A DNA stretch of 64,000 bases, from positions 62,001-126,000 of the forward strand of contig JABVXU010000082.1 of the NCBI GenBank assembly GCA_013365365.1, in the 5' to 3' direction. The notes under the pieces are model-generated. The model ran no database searches, was not told the DNA's origin, and saw nothing but the letters and a program-made list of their open reading frames with translations. This DNA comes from Cruorifilaria tuberocauda. Its lineage: Eukaryota > Nematoda > Chromadorea > Rhabditida > Onchocercidae. Shown here one piece after another: positions 27,239 to 39,700 of this stretch. Both the position numbers and the translations under genes were made by a program. How positions within the stretch are numbered: position 1 is the first letter of the stretch; each line of letters opens with the position of its first letter.

Positions 27239-28368
27239 GAAGCTTTCTTATAAAAATAATAACAATGGTGACTAATAACGTATAACTTCATAACATCCAT
27301 CAATATTCCATTCCACATGACGAAGTGGGAACTTTTTCTCAAACGAATAACCGTAACTTTCTTCGTACAGTAACTTATCATGAATGAAAGGTGTTGCATG
27401 CGGCGATGAAAGAGCTGCTACTCGTTGTTCATGGCGAACTTGATGGCACGACTAAGCGATGGATTAAAAATATTTTGAAATGCAAATCAATGATTGATCA
27501 AGAATCTTCAGAAAAGTGCCCAGCACGATTACCAACACCACCGTGAACATTTTTATTTGTAATATTCGAAATTTATCAACCCATCAATCCTATTTTCATT
27601 GTCCTTAATCTTAGTATTGCATGAATGCAGATCATCTAGTGACCAAATTATTAATTTGAAGTGGTTGCCGCTAGAGAAAGGTCAATACAAGATGTTAGAG
27701 AAACAGATGTAGAAATGTTTTAAAGCAGAGCATTTTGGTAATTAGAAATTTAGCTTAAGTTCAAAACGATTAAACCAGGTTCAGAACTCAACTATGTGCA
27801 ATTTAAAATATTCAGAAAAGTGAAGTCGCAAGAGATTGATATTTGTATATGCGGAATGTTGGAGAATTGCGGTGAAATTTTGAATTCGGGCGATAAGGAC
27901 ACAAAAATAATCAAGGATGGTGCATTCAAAATGACTAATTGCACGAAATTTATACGTACTAATTTCCGAGGCAATATGCTTTTGTTGTTGCGAACATTGG
28001 ATCGGTTGATGAATTCATTCATTAAACCAATCATTCCAAAAGAAGAACTCCTTGGTAATCTTCGACGAAACAACGAGCATGCGGTATGTTGTATAAAAAG
28101 CTCATGCCATTATTTGTAGAATTAAATCCAAACTTCGATAAAAGCAATATTTGGACTTCGGTCCAACTAAGTGAAAATGATAGACAACAGTTATGGCTTA
28201 TTTCAGGATTGGCAATGTTTGAATCGTTACCTTCTGGTCACCATGGCATCATTAAGCAGTGACAATCACAAAAACATTGCAAAACTTATCAGCCGTTGGT
28301 ACCTCGGTGAATCAGCTAATGATGATGATATTACAATCGCCTTACAAAAACACCTTCGTCGAACTTGA
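25903..28368 (+). CDS. PTPDC1-like dual-specificity protein phosphatase
   Basis: Nine exons (25903-26072, 26152-26232, 26350-26465, 26538-26633, 26722-26842, 26979-27156, 27391-27542, 27816-28083, 28207-28368) join in phase to about 447 aa. The N-region has a Cys-rich segment (CKLYCNGANCKYC) leading to KEQAIRGLYSSW and IVAMSRPTAK, as in vertebrate PTPDC1. The general-acid region is YNFVWPDFGT. The P-loop is VAIHCHAGLGRTG, with the complete CX5R catalytic signature, followed by RPNSVQSKKQIRLVKEF. The later part (LLLLRTLDRLMNSFIKPIIP and the final 50 residues) resembles the conserved C-terminal helical region of PTPDC1, but the long disordered middle of the vertebrate protein is nearly absent. 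The start is the first ATG of exon 1; more 5' exons are possible. The donor after exon 7 (CACC/gtgaac) is weak, and without it the protein would stop at 27545. Confidence 0.91.
27201..27237 (+). repeat. (TAA)n microsatellite in an intron of the phosphatase gene
   Basis: About 12 uninterrupted TAA units between exons 6 and 7 of the PTPDC1-like gene. This is likely a length-variable marker. Confidence 0.95.
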
Positions 28369-30735
28369 TAGAGATGAAATCAGTACCTACTATATTATTT
28401 TTGTATTTTATCTCAAATCCCAGGTCATTTTAGAATTTTAAATTGCCGGTGCTTAATTCTGTATATTAAGTCAGGTTTTAACATCATCATCTTCATGCTA
28501 ACATATTCATTTTTCCGAACCTAATCTTTCCGAGAAGGTACAAATGGTTCTTGTGCAGAGCAAAGCTATTATATGGTATTCCTCAACTAATAATTCCATT
28601 CAGCTGTTATTTTCACATTGTGTTAAGGATGTGGCAGAATATAGTAGAACATTCATTTCGAGCTGTACAACACAACATCTACAACTGATATTACTAATGG
28701 AAATCAAGAAAATAACATATTGAAGCATATGCGTTGAATACGTGAGAAATAAGCCTCTGATCTGCGAAAGTCACGTTCGTAAGAAAAGGAAATATAGCAA
28801 AACAAAATCAAGTCCTCGAATCCTGCGATATTGTGGATGGTTGTACCAGTCTAGGTTGTTGAGGCCTGTAAAGAACGTTACATGCTGCATGTATATCACA
28901 TGGAAGCAGACGTACTATTCGGCTCCGTGTCAGTTGTCATAAAGCATCACATCAAACATCCGCTGAGCTAAAACAGATATTTGAAATACTGATGAGTTAA
29001 GAGAGAAGAGTACAATAGTTAACTCCACATGCATTATTGCTGAAAATAGCACTGAACAATTACGTGAACGTATTAGCAATTTTAATCTCTTCAGCGTCCT
29101 ATATTTCATCATTATGAGAGTTTATCATTGTGATAACAATTATCTCTTCACATTAACTGTTACAGTATTAACTGCCGAATTAACAAGGTAACAAATAGCC
29201 AACCGTATTGGGTGAAAAGAACGGCGAACTAATTTTTTGATTTTGAGACGGACAGCACAGAAATTGATAGAATCAGGTAGTGCAATGGATCGAGCAACGG
29301 GAAAATATGGAAAAATAAAATGGATATTCCTTTGGATCGGTTACCATCCAATATCAAAAAATAACTGAATAAAATAAAAACTGGAATATTATTTAAAAAG
29401 AAGAAATGAAGAAGGTATCAAATTGACCATTAATATTGAACCTTCCGTGCTTTCGGATATCTATATGTTTTGTAGAGGAACTGAACGATTGCCGACATAT
29501 CCGATACCACAAGGCACATACTACAGACACTATCACTTCTGCGCTTCTCGACTTTCCTCCTAAAAACTAATGCAGTCATTAACAACCATCTTTCATATAT
29601 TTTAACTATTTGATCATCGCCCATAAATTTCCAGCAAAAAAAGACAACCTTCTTCAAAGTAACACTTTTGTCAAAATGACTTACTGGAGCTTTCAGCTCA
29701 ATACTGGTTGCTAATAATATCAACATCAACTTGGACGTTGCTGCTTCATCAAAGACCAATAATAAGTGGGACATCCCAAACATGAGAAACTAAAAGGTGA
29801 AGAAAAATCCATTCACTTGTTACCATTTTTTCTTTGCGACAAATTCACTTTTCAATCCTGTCACATTTCCTACTTGTACTGGTAGAAATCCGATCGACAT
29901 ACATCGCTAATCATTACAAAGTAGAAACAAAATCGAATACTGAAGTAGCATTAGAAAGAATAATTTCGGACTGAAGTAATTTTAAATTCAATTGGAATTC
30001 ACTCAGTTATATTTCACTTTGAGCATCTACAGAGTTTTTATCATCCGTAGAGTGAGTTCATTATTAAGATAATATTCCTGAGATCGAGATCGCAAAACAT
30101 CCCACCTTGACTTGAAACCATTTCGTAAAATCTTTAACGACATCATGAAAAGTGAAAGAAGCAATAGGAAGCTGCGCAATGACGGAATGCAATGGTACGT
30201 CAAGTGGGAAAAAGGAAATTCAATACTTCCCACTTCCAGTCTTGCCGAAATGAATGAAGACGGAAGATGCGGAAAGAGGGATGACATTCTTGTCTACCGG
30301 TATGTCTTCCGGTCTCCCGTTTCCTAGAGCAGTACCATCTACTGTCAGCGCTTCCACAGCAAATATCCAATATAGATCACATAATTACAAAAAAATATCA
30401 GATGTATCCGTACTTCCTTCCAGTGTTATACAGACAAGAACCGTCATCGATCTTTCTATAGCACTCTACAGTCACGTAGAGATGGATGTCTCTGCGGAAG
30501 TTGCCCGTATCATTACTTCCCACGGTACTTCTGGGCAATTTTTTATCTACCTCCCATATGTATACAGAGGTATATATACCTGTAAGATAGAACAAAGTCT
30601 CAGTAATCTTTACTTATTATTACCGGTGGGTTATCATGTCAGATTGTGAGTAATGAGGACAAGGATTGGGTAGAATTAGCAAGCGCAACTTTAACTTGTT
30701 GCAGAGGTGGCTATTAACGTAGTAAAGAACGTAAA
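28369..30735. other. Intergenic region before the chitin-binding gene
   Basis: This holds the 3' flank of the phosphatase gene and the putative promoter of the chitin-binding gene. Two fairly long open frames occur (29430-29783 minus, 117 codons; 30254-30649 plus, 131 codons). Neither has recognisable motifs or flanking exons. Confidence 0.5.
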
Positions 30736-33700
30736 ATGAATTTGCTACATTCGGCGTTGTTACTTGTGCTTATTGCTCTGACATGCTGTTACGTGATTTG
30801 TGCAGGAGTGGAACGAACGCAATATCCAGAACTTCTCGATAGTAATATTTATGTTACTGTTTCAAGATTCTATATCAAATAAACAGGATAAATTCTCACG
30901 AATGTCAGTGAGATTCTACCTTTTTTCTTTCCCACAAGATTTCCAGAAGTCTGTGAATTGAAGATTTATGTTTGATTTCTTAAAATTATGTTGCCACTCA
31001 TGCTTCGCGTTTCGTAACATTAATATCCTGAACATTATTATTTGTCCACATATACTTCTAAAAAGCTTGGGTGAACAAATTCATCAAATTATACGATATA
31101 TCGGAGAAGATATTTAGGGTTATATGGTAAAGTTGAGGAACAATGGATAACGAAACATCAAAAGCATAGGACAAGATTGGTAAATCAATTAGGCATCAAA
31201 GAGAAAAAAGTGAACATTGTTCCAAGGTTGGTTGTTACAAACTAATTTTAAAGTATGGTTACTGACTGATTTGAAGTACCTTTCAAAGCCATGAAGTAGC
31301 TTATTCGATTGAATTAACCAAGAAAAGATATTTACGAATTTTTCTTGTAATTAAGAAAAAAGAACTCAAATAGACATTACTACTTATTTCATTTTCATTA
31401 TCACTACTATCTGATCTTTACTTTTTTTCCATGGCAATTTAGACTATTAATCAAGCGAGCTTTGAAAATGATGAGACCTGGTGATGTACCTCATGAGATA
31501 TCTGATGATATCGGTGAGTACACTCAGGAAGTGGATGATACGAGGAATGTGGGAAAGGTTTGGGATGATCAAATGCGACAGTATGAAGGGGAACACACGA
31601 ATATTTTGGCAATAGGCAATCGTAAAGCGAAATATCCGTCAGTAAAACAGAAGAAAGTTGATCCGTCGAAGTGCGTTGGAGAGAGAGATGGTTTCTATGA
31701 GGTTAATTAGTTCTAATTTCGCAACCATTAGGAAGAGAAGTATGAAATTAGAAATTAAGTGAAATTGACGATTATTAGAAGGAAATATTCTTTTCGTGCT
31801 TTCTCTTTTCTCTCGAAAGATCTAATTCAATTTCAGGCCGGACCATGTGAACGATGGTACCTATTATGTCGTAATGGAAAGGCGAGGAAAATTTTCTGTC
31901 CTAATGGGCTGTACTGGAATGGTGATAAAAGCCGCTGTGAATTAAAGACCAATATTGCCTATTGTCAGTGTAAGCTTTTCTTTCCTAATTTTTCAAGCTT
32001 TTCGAAAGTTCTTTCCCGAGAAGAAAAGAGTAAATAATCCGAGAATTACCTTAATCAATTGGTTTAGGTGTTGAATATTTGCAAAAAATGCTATGTTTGC
32101 AGTGAGGTTTGATTGTATTGGAATGGATGACGGTGTTTACGTTGATGGTTGTTCAAATGTTTTCTGGTTATGTAACAACGAAACAGCATCGCTTTCAAAA
32201 TGTCCAAAGGATTTGTATTTTAGCATCAGTAAGCTAAGAGTAAGTTTTCCTCTTTACTTGATCCTAATTTGATATTTTTTAATTTTATTGTTATAGTGCG
32301 ATATCAAAGAAAGAATACCAGCATGTGGAGGCATCGATCAGGATGAAATGAAGTCCATCAGTTCTCAGGAAAAAGTTTCTCGGAAGTCAAGACAGAATCG
32401 GAGAGAGCGTAGGTTTTAAGGGTTAGTAGAACTGAGTCAAACACTTGCTTTCTGCATAATACAATGAAATAGTAGCTATTTTTTTTTCTTTAAATATTCA
32501 AAGAGAAAACTAAAAGGTTGAAATTAACCCTTCAGAAATCACTCACAAGATGTTCAAACCTCACCAGAAGCAAGACATTTGTGAAAAGCGGGAAGACGGA
32601 AAATATGCCATTGGTAAATGTTATGAGAGATTTCTTTTTTGTGTGGATGGAAAAAGTCTGATCATTAAGTGCAAAAATGGTCAGTTGTACTCAGCAGAAC
32701 ATCAGCAATGTACAGATGCTCGAAATTTGCCGTTCTGTCGAGGCTTTACGGATATGAAGACGACATCAGCTACCGGGTGAGCTCTCCATTAGAAATTCCA
32801 AATTTTGTAACAGAAATATTTTTGGAAGTTCATTTTCTTTACTTCTTGTTTTAGGTATTCTGTTTCATGCTCTTCGCTTCCAGATGGAATCTATGAGCTA
32901 GGGGATTGCGAAAGAAACTTTTCAATTTGTCGTGATGGTTAGTTCACCTAGGCATCACCCATTGTTATTCTTTTTTGACTAACGTTCTTGTTAAACTCCA
33001 TTGATCAGTGCTCAACCTGATTAATCTGTTAAAAATCTTCAGCATATCACTCAGGAAGTAATATCAGTAGATGATAGTTTATTGTTTTTACTCTATATTT
33101 CTGTATTCAGGAGTGGGAAGCAATGCTTCATGTAGCTCAGGTCTTGTGTATAATGGACAAACAGGACATTGCGACCATGAGTTTAATGTTGAAAAGTGTC
33201 TAAAGTATAAAAAGATTGAGGAACGGCATGAACAGGTCGCACGTACAGACATAGGTACTACAGGTCATTCAATAATTTAAAAGACAGAAAGCTGCGTATA
33301 TTTCCTTGGAAAGTTTCACGGATGGGAATTCGACTGAATCAGACTTAGAAATAGAAAATTCATAAATTAGATTCATATTGTGATTCTGAAGTAATTTTTC
33401 AAAGAACATGAGTTCAGAATCTGGGAAGTGCAATTCAGGAATCGTCGATAAGATAGCGGAATCTCACCACAACCAAAATATTTGTCGAAAATGGGAAAAT
33501 GGTATGTATGCTATTGCGAAATGCTACGGGAAATACCTTTTTTGCGTCGATGGAAGAGGTCTTGTAGTTGTTTGCAGTCATGGTCAGTTGTTCTCACCTG
33601 AACATCTCCAATGCATGGATGCCGAAAAGTTAACTTCTTGTGCTGGTTTAACAAATCCAGAAACAACTATTTCTGGGTAAAGTATAATTTTCTGCTGATA

Positions 33701-36700
33701 TAAATCGATCACAGTATTCGGTGACTTTTTTTTAGGGACCTAGGCTTTTGAAAAACTATGAAAATTCCTGTCCGCTGTTTCAGATATTCCGCTCAATGCT
33801 CTTCGCTTTCTGATGGAGTTTATGAACTAGGAAATTGTAAACGAAATTTTTTAATTTGTTTCAATGGTTAGTTTTGTTTGACTTTTCAATTTTCGGTATA
33901 TATTTTGCTTTAGCAAAATACGGTAGAAACCGTTTCACTTTGTAATTGTATATTCAGGCGAGGGAAGCATTGCTTCATGCGATCCGGATTTTGTTTACAA
34001 TGGACAAACAGGACACTGTGACTACAAGTTTAAAGTTGAAAAATGCTTGAAGTATAAGAAAAATAAACAAAGACGTGATAAACCAACTTTACCACATGAA
34101 AATACAGGTATCTGGAAGTGGTTTGATTAAGCGAGTTAATTAAGCGATTTCAATTAAGCGAGCTAGAATTTCGATGTTTGTATTGCAGATTGTCGTTGTA
34201 AGGAAGAAAAAGACGGTCTGTATGCAGTAGGATGTACCGAGAAATTCTATTCATGCTCAAATGGTATTTCAACTCCACATGAATGTCCAAAGGATTTAGT
34301 TTTCGATGTTGATAGTGGTTTTTGCGACTATCCGAAAAATGTTGTTGCTTGTGGCGGACATCGACCGATAATGAGTGACGAAGTCAGTGTTAATGAGTAA
34401 GTCAACTATTCTTTAGATTTTCAGGTTTCAGTTACGAAAATGAGATGTTTTTTTGAAGAAAAGAAATTGCTTCCGAATTAGTTTCTGGTTGTTCAATTTT
34501 GGAAGATGGAATTTATGGCTTATCACCTTGTGGCTCTGGATATTATCATTGCTTGCGTGGTGCAACGTCTTTTGCGAAATGTGCATTCGATTTGGTGTTC
34601 AATCCTTCCTTGAATCGATGCGATTCTAGGTAACATTATACAAATAGAATGCGTATATCGGTTGAAATTCATTCATATTTGTTTCCCCAATCTTTTTTTC
34701 AGAGAGAATGTGCCTGGCTGTAAGCAGTACAACGAAATATCAGATGAAGTCAAAAAACCGACAGATCGTATTACGGTTGAACGCGTGGAAGGTATGTGTG
34801 AATAAATAATCCCCACCATATGGCAATTCATAGGACACATTACTTGTAGGTCAATTCTTATCATTACCTTCTTTTATTTGCGATTTCTATCAAATTTCGT
34901 TTTTTAAGATATTTCAAAATGTAAAGAATTAAGCGATGGTTTTTATGTGGTTGGTTGTAGCAGAATATATTATGGCTGCACAAATGGCGAAACATTGTAT
35001 CTAAAATGTCCATGGAATCTCGCTTTCGATTATCGCAGTGGCACTTGCGATGAGCCAAATAATGTCGAAGCTTGCAAGTATGTGGTCTAGGCATCTTTAA
35101 TATACTGATGATATCTTTCTTTCCGTTTTTTAATGATGGCTACCGTGGCTAAATAATGTTATAGAAATGAAGAGATGCCAACATCACTGTTTGACGGTAC
35201 TGCGCAGATCATGCCAAGTTGTACTGCTCTTTTAAATGGGGCTTATAAATTCGGTCCTTGCTTAGCGGATTACATTTTGTGTCGAGATGGCATTACTACT
35301 TTGGCCAGTTGTCCTGATCCGTTGGTTTTTAATTCTGACAATTCCCGATGTGCTTTGATATCTGAGGTTATCGCATGCGGAAAAGTCAATCGGTCAATTA
35401 GAAACAAATTAGGTAAAAATTATGCCCAAACTTGATAAGAAATGAATTTAAAATGAATATTTTTTTAGGAATTTTGCAAAATATTTTTTCCTGGAAACCT
35501 ATATCAAATATATATCAAAGACTTGATTAATGTGAAAGCAACATATTGTTAATTATAGATGTCCAGTGCGCTGCTCGACCAGATGGCGTATTCTCCAATA
35601 ATTGTTCAAAAAACTTTTATATCTGTGCAAAGGGAAAAATATATTTGTTTGCATGCCCTAATGGGATGGTCTACGACAATAAATTTCGTCGATGTAGAGA
35701 TTCCGTTGAAGCTCAGGCTTGTGTTCAAAAAACTGAGTCTTCGGTAATTAAATTACCGCAGAAGTCATCATATAACTCACCTGGCCTGATAATGAAAACC
35801 GATGACAAATTTTGCGATGGTCGTCCCGATGCGAATTATGCAACCGGATTATGTTCGAGAAATTTTTTTTCATGCGTTGTAAGTGTTTTATTTCGACTTA
35901 ATATCATTCGCTTTAATTCATTTCAAATTTAAACTTCATAAAATTAGCTAATTTAGCGCATGAGAAAAGTGTTAATGTCATGTCCTGGAACACTTGTATT
36001 TAATGCACCAATCAATCGGTGTGAAGAGCCAGAAAATGTCGCAGAATGCCGAAATAATTCAGTATCCGATGGGGAAGATATAGCGAAACAAGTGATAACT
36101 TCTACGCTTACGCCATTCTGTGTAGGACGGAAAGATAACATTTATCCATTGGATACTTGTTCGAGCAACTATTTGCAATGTTATAATCAGGTTGATTTTG
36201 CGAAAATTTTTATGCATTCCAGAGTATTCCCGAAATAGAACTCATGTTTTCCGTAATTCGTCCATTTAGATTATGTTAGATAATTATTAAGAATATTTTA
36301 GAAAGGAATAGTGAAATACTGTCCAGATAATATGGTCTTTGATGGAACTCTTTCCGCCTGTGTTCCAAAAGCAGCTTGTAATCGAGCAATAACATCAGTG
36401 CATGTGCCATCTGGAAGTGTAGGAAATGATAATAAGCTAAATGAAGAAAGTGAGAATCATATTTCCGGTTGTACCATAAATATTAATATTTCTTTTCAGA
36501 AAATTGCTATACTACCGGTTTCAAGCTTTTTGTTACTACATTTACCTTTTGCTTTCCTTACAGTATTTAATTTATCGAAAAGCAATTTTTTTCTTGTAGC
36601 TACCAAATATTCACAACCACGTTGCTCTGAATTGGCGGATGGTGACTATTCGGCGGGTTGTGTTTCTGAATTCACAACATGCATCGGTGGTTTTGAATTC

Positions 36701-39700
36701 CGTAAGAATTGTCCGGACTCAATGGTATTTTCCAATGTTTTGCGCCGATGTGTGTCTTACGATCATTGCGCATTTTTGATGTTCCGAGTATTAGCTTCGT
36801 TTCATCCATCGCAGATAGCGGACAGTTATGAAGGTTATCTCGCTTGCTTTTACATCGTTTCTGTAGATCTTTGTAAAAAATCCAATTAGTTTCTACTCCT
36901 GGATCGCGATCACCATTACTTAGTAAGGTGAATTAGCAACGGATATTTTTTCCCGTCTCAGAAGTTGAAAGTAGGTACAATCATTTGAAAGAGATTAACT
37001 GCCGAAATCCATATCTTAAAAAAAATCATTTCAATCAGTTCCCTTTTCCGTACTCTACTTATCAGTCTAGTACCATACTTCTTTTACGCTATAGTCGCGG
37101 GTTTTTACTAAATGAAACAGGCACCTACCTCATGTGTACAAGTGCTATGAATGCACGTTTACAATATACTGAACGGTTATATGCACGCGAAATGAGCGAT
37201 TTGAGATTTTATCTAACATTGAAATAAAAATCGGAAAGTTAGAAAATCTAGGATTACACATGGACTAGGCTTTAATCGTTTAATCGTTTTATAAGGTTTA
37301 TTTTTCTGGCTCAGTTGGGGAACGTTGCAAATTTCAAGTACAATGTTTCGATACACCCAGTGAAAATGCTATTAATATGCCAGGTAAATTCATTATTTGC
37401 GATTTTTATCATGAGCTTTGGTTCTATTGCCTCATAATGACTCAATGATAACATAAATATTCAGCGAAACTTCAGGTAAGTTGTGCTAGGCACAGTTCAC
37501 ATCATGAATGGTTGTTTTTGTGAGTTATTTAAACGCAATATTTCACGTGTTTTTCTGGTAATATTGTTAATATGTTAGAAAACAATGTGTTAATGAAGAT
37601 AATGATAATAGAAAGGTCGATCAAACATTAAGTTAATTTGGTATTTCCGTGAAAGTATTCTTAGGAACTTCGAAGAAAATAAGGCAGAAGTTGATACCGA
37701 TTAATTATTTGAGGACTTGTATTCCGAGGAACTTTGCTCTTGTTTTCAGAGTTGCGAATTTATTTCAGCACAGAAACCAAAAACAACAGGACCACACCCT
37801 GAAGCAAAAAAGAATGAAATTCGATTTTGTGTACCAGAAGTAGCTGGAAGTCGGATAGGTTTGTTTTGATAAATTTAATTCTCGGGAACTTTTTCTTCAT
37901 TTATTTTATGCTGATGCAGTGAAGAATATATTTTACAGATTCAATCAGATGTGATAATATGGACGATGGATTGTATGCGTTAGACTGTTCGGATCAAGTT
38001 GTTATTTGTAGTGATGGTTGGAAAAGAACTTATGGTTGCCCTCAGGGACAGTTATTCATTCCGGCACTCGTAAAATGTGATGAATCTTGGAAATGCACTG
38101 AAATGAATTCATGTGGATCGGACTTCGTTGGTATAGTTTATTTAGGAAAAGTTAAATCAGTTGTATCATCGACTTCGCCTCCGTCAGTTGGTAAGTTCCA
38201 ATCATTATGAGGACTTAATAGTTAGCAATAAAATCAAAATATCTCGAACTTTTTAGTTTGATGATATATCTATAAAAGTATTTGTAAATTATAATTTATT
38301 TGTCTAGATCGTTTTTCTTGTGTAAATAAGGAAGACGGAAATTATGGGAAGCAATGTTCACCTCTATACATTAAATGTGTCCATCAAATACCAGTTTTAA
38401 TGAGATGTCAATCAGGACGACTTTTTGATCAACGTTCCAGCCACTGCGTATCTTCGGATCGCTGTCCTCTGTTATCCACTACTCTTGATATTGGCAAGGT
38501 ATTTCTGAAAACTTCCTTTGTTTATTGAGATTTGAATAGCTAAAATTAGTACTGTAGATTCGATGCGTTGAAAATGAACGTTTTGGAATTGGCAAATGCA
38601 GTGATTATTATTACACATGTTCAAGTGGCAAGTTTGTCCTTTACAAATGTCCACCTGGTCATGTCTTTGATACTGTTCATGGAGTTTGCGTTTTCAAATG
38701 TGAGTTTTGTGGCTGCCAAGCTGATGATTTGGCAAGTAAATTGCCATGCAATCCTGGTGAAGTTGTTCCTCGCGGGCCTTGTGACAATACATACTTCGAA
38801 TGTGGCACACATCGAAACTTCGAACTGAAGCATTGCATGAATGTAAGCATTTTCATAATAATTTTGAGGCTCATATATTATTTGCAGGCTATAATTCATA
38901 AGAATTTGATTATTTTTCAGAGAAAATATTTCGACCCGCTACTATTGGTTTGTCGATTTCAATATGAAATTGTGGGTTGTTTTGGGGACTCGACTTCTGT
39001 TCCTGCAATCTATGTGAGATTTAGATTCACATTTTACAATTGATTTTTTTAAATTTTGTATCTAAGTTCACATTTTCAGCGTGTGCACGATTCATTTAAG
39101 TATCCATTACAATTAAATCCATACTTAACGCGAAACAATTATGATAGAAATCGGTATAGATTGATTTTGCCGTATACAAAATCCGTCAGAATTGCACCAT
39201 ACAGAAGTAAGGTCTTCTAGTTTTATAATATTTTCATGTTTCAGTTTTTTTTTATAGTTCCATTTTTTTATTTCTTAAGTCGAGGAAACTTCCAAATTTT
39301 CAATATATGATATTTTCTGCAGATCAAAACACTTTTTTTGGCACCTTTCGGACTCCATCACACAACATATTTATTCCGCAGATGACTCGAGGACAGCATA
39401 CCTCACGTGTTCTTGAAAATTTAGCTGCTAAGCTGAGAAACGTGAAAGACACTTTCCGTATTACACCTTTGCGTGGAAGCATCCCCGTAAGCAAATTAAA
39501 GTATTAAGACAGAATTATTTTAATTTGCCTTTTTTTGAATATTTAGTAGAATTGGATGAGTATTGCAGAATATGCGGACTCTCGGAATTACTGATCAGTT
39601 TCATCTGCCTGGTGATTTTCCGACATATTCTTTTCCACTACCCTCCCTTTCGTAAGTAAATTTTTGGTTTATTAAGGAATTGCTGCTATTGTGGTTAGTA

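Noticed and set aside
28113..28263. Open stretch reading LMPLFVELNPNFDKSN in the last intron of the phosphatase gene
   Set aside because: The frame that resembles PTPDC1 is the one splicing 28083 to 28207. This other frame ends at a stop and does not resemble the family.
29430..29783. 117-codon minus-strand open frame
   Set aside because: No recognisable domain, no flanking exons, and leucine/valine-rich composition typical of antisense noise.
36890..36927. Small exon reading STPGSRSPLLSK with good splice borders in the chitin-binding gene
   Set aside because: Including it breaks the frame with the next exon at 37315, while the flanking exons join in phase without it. It could be a minor alternative exon.
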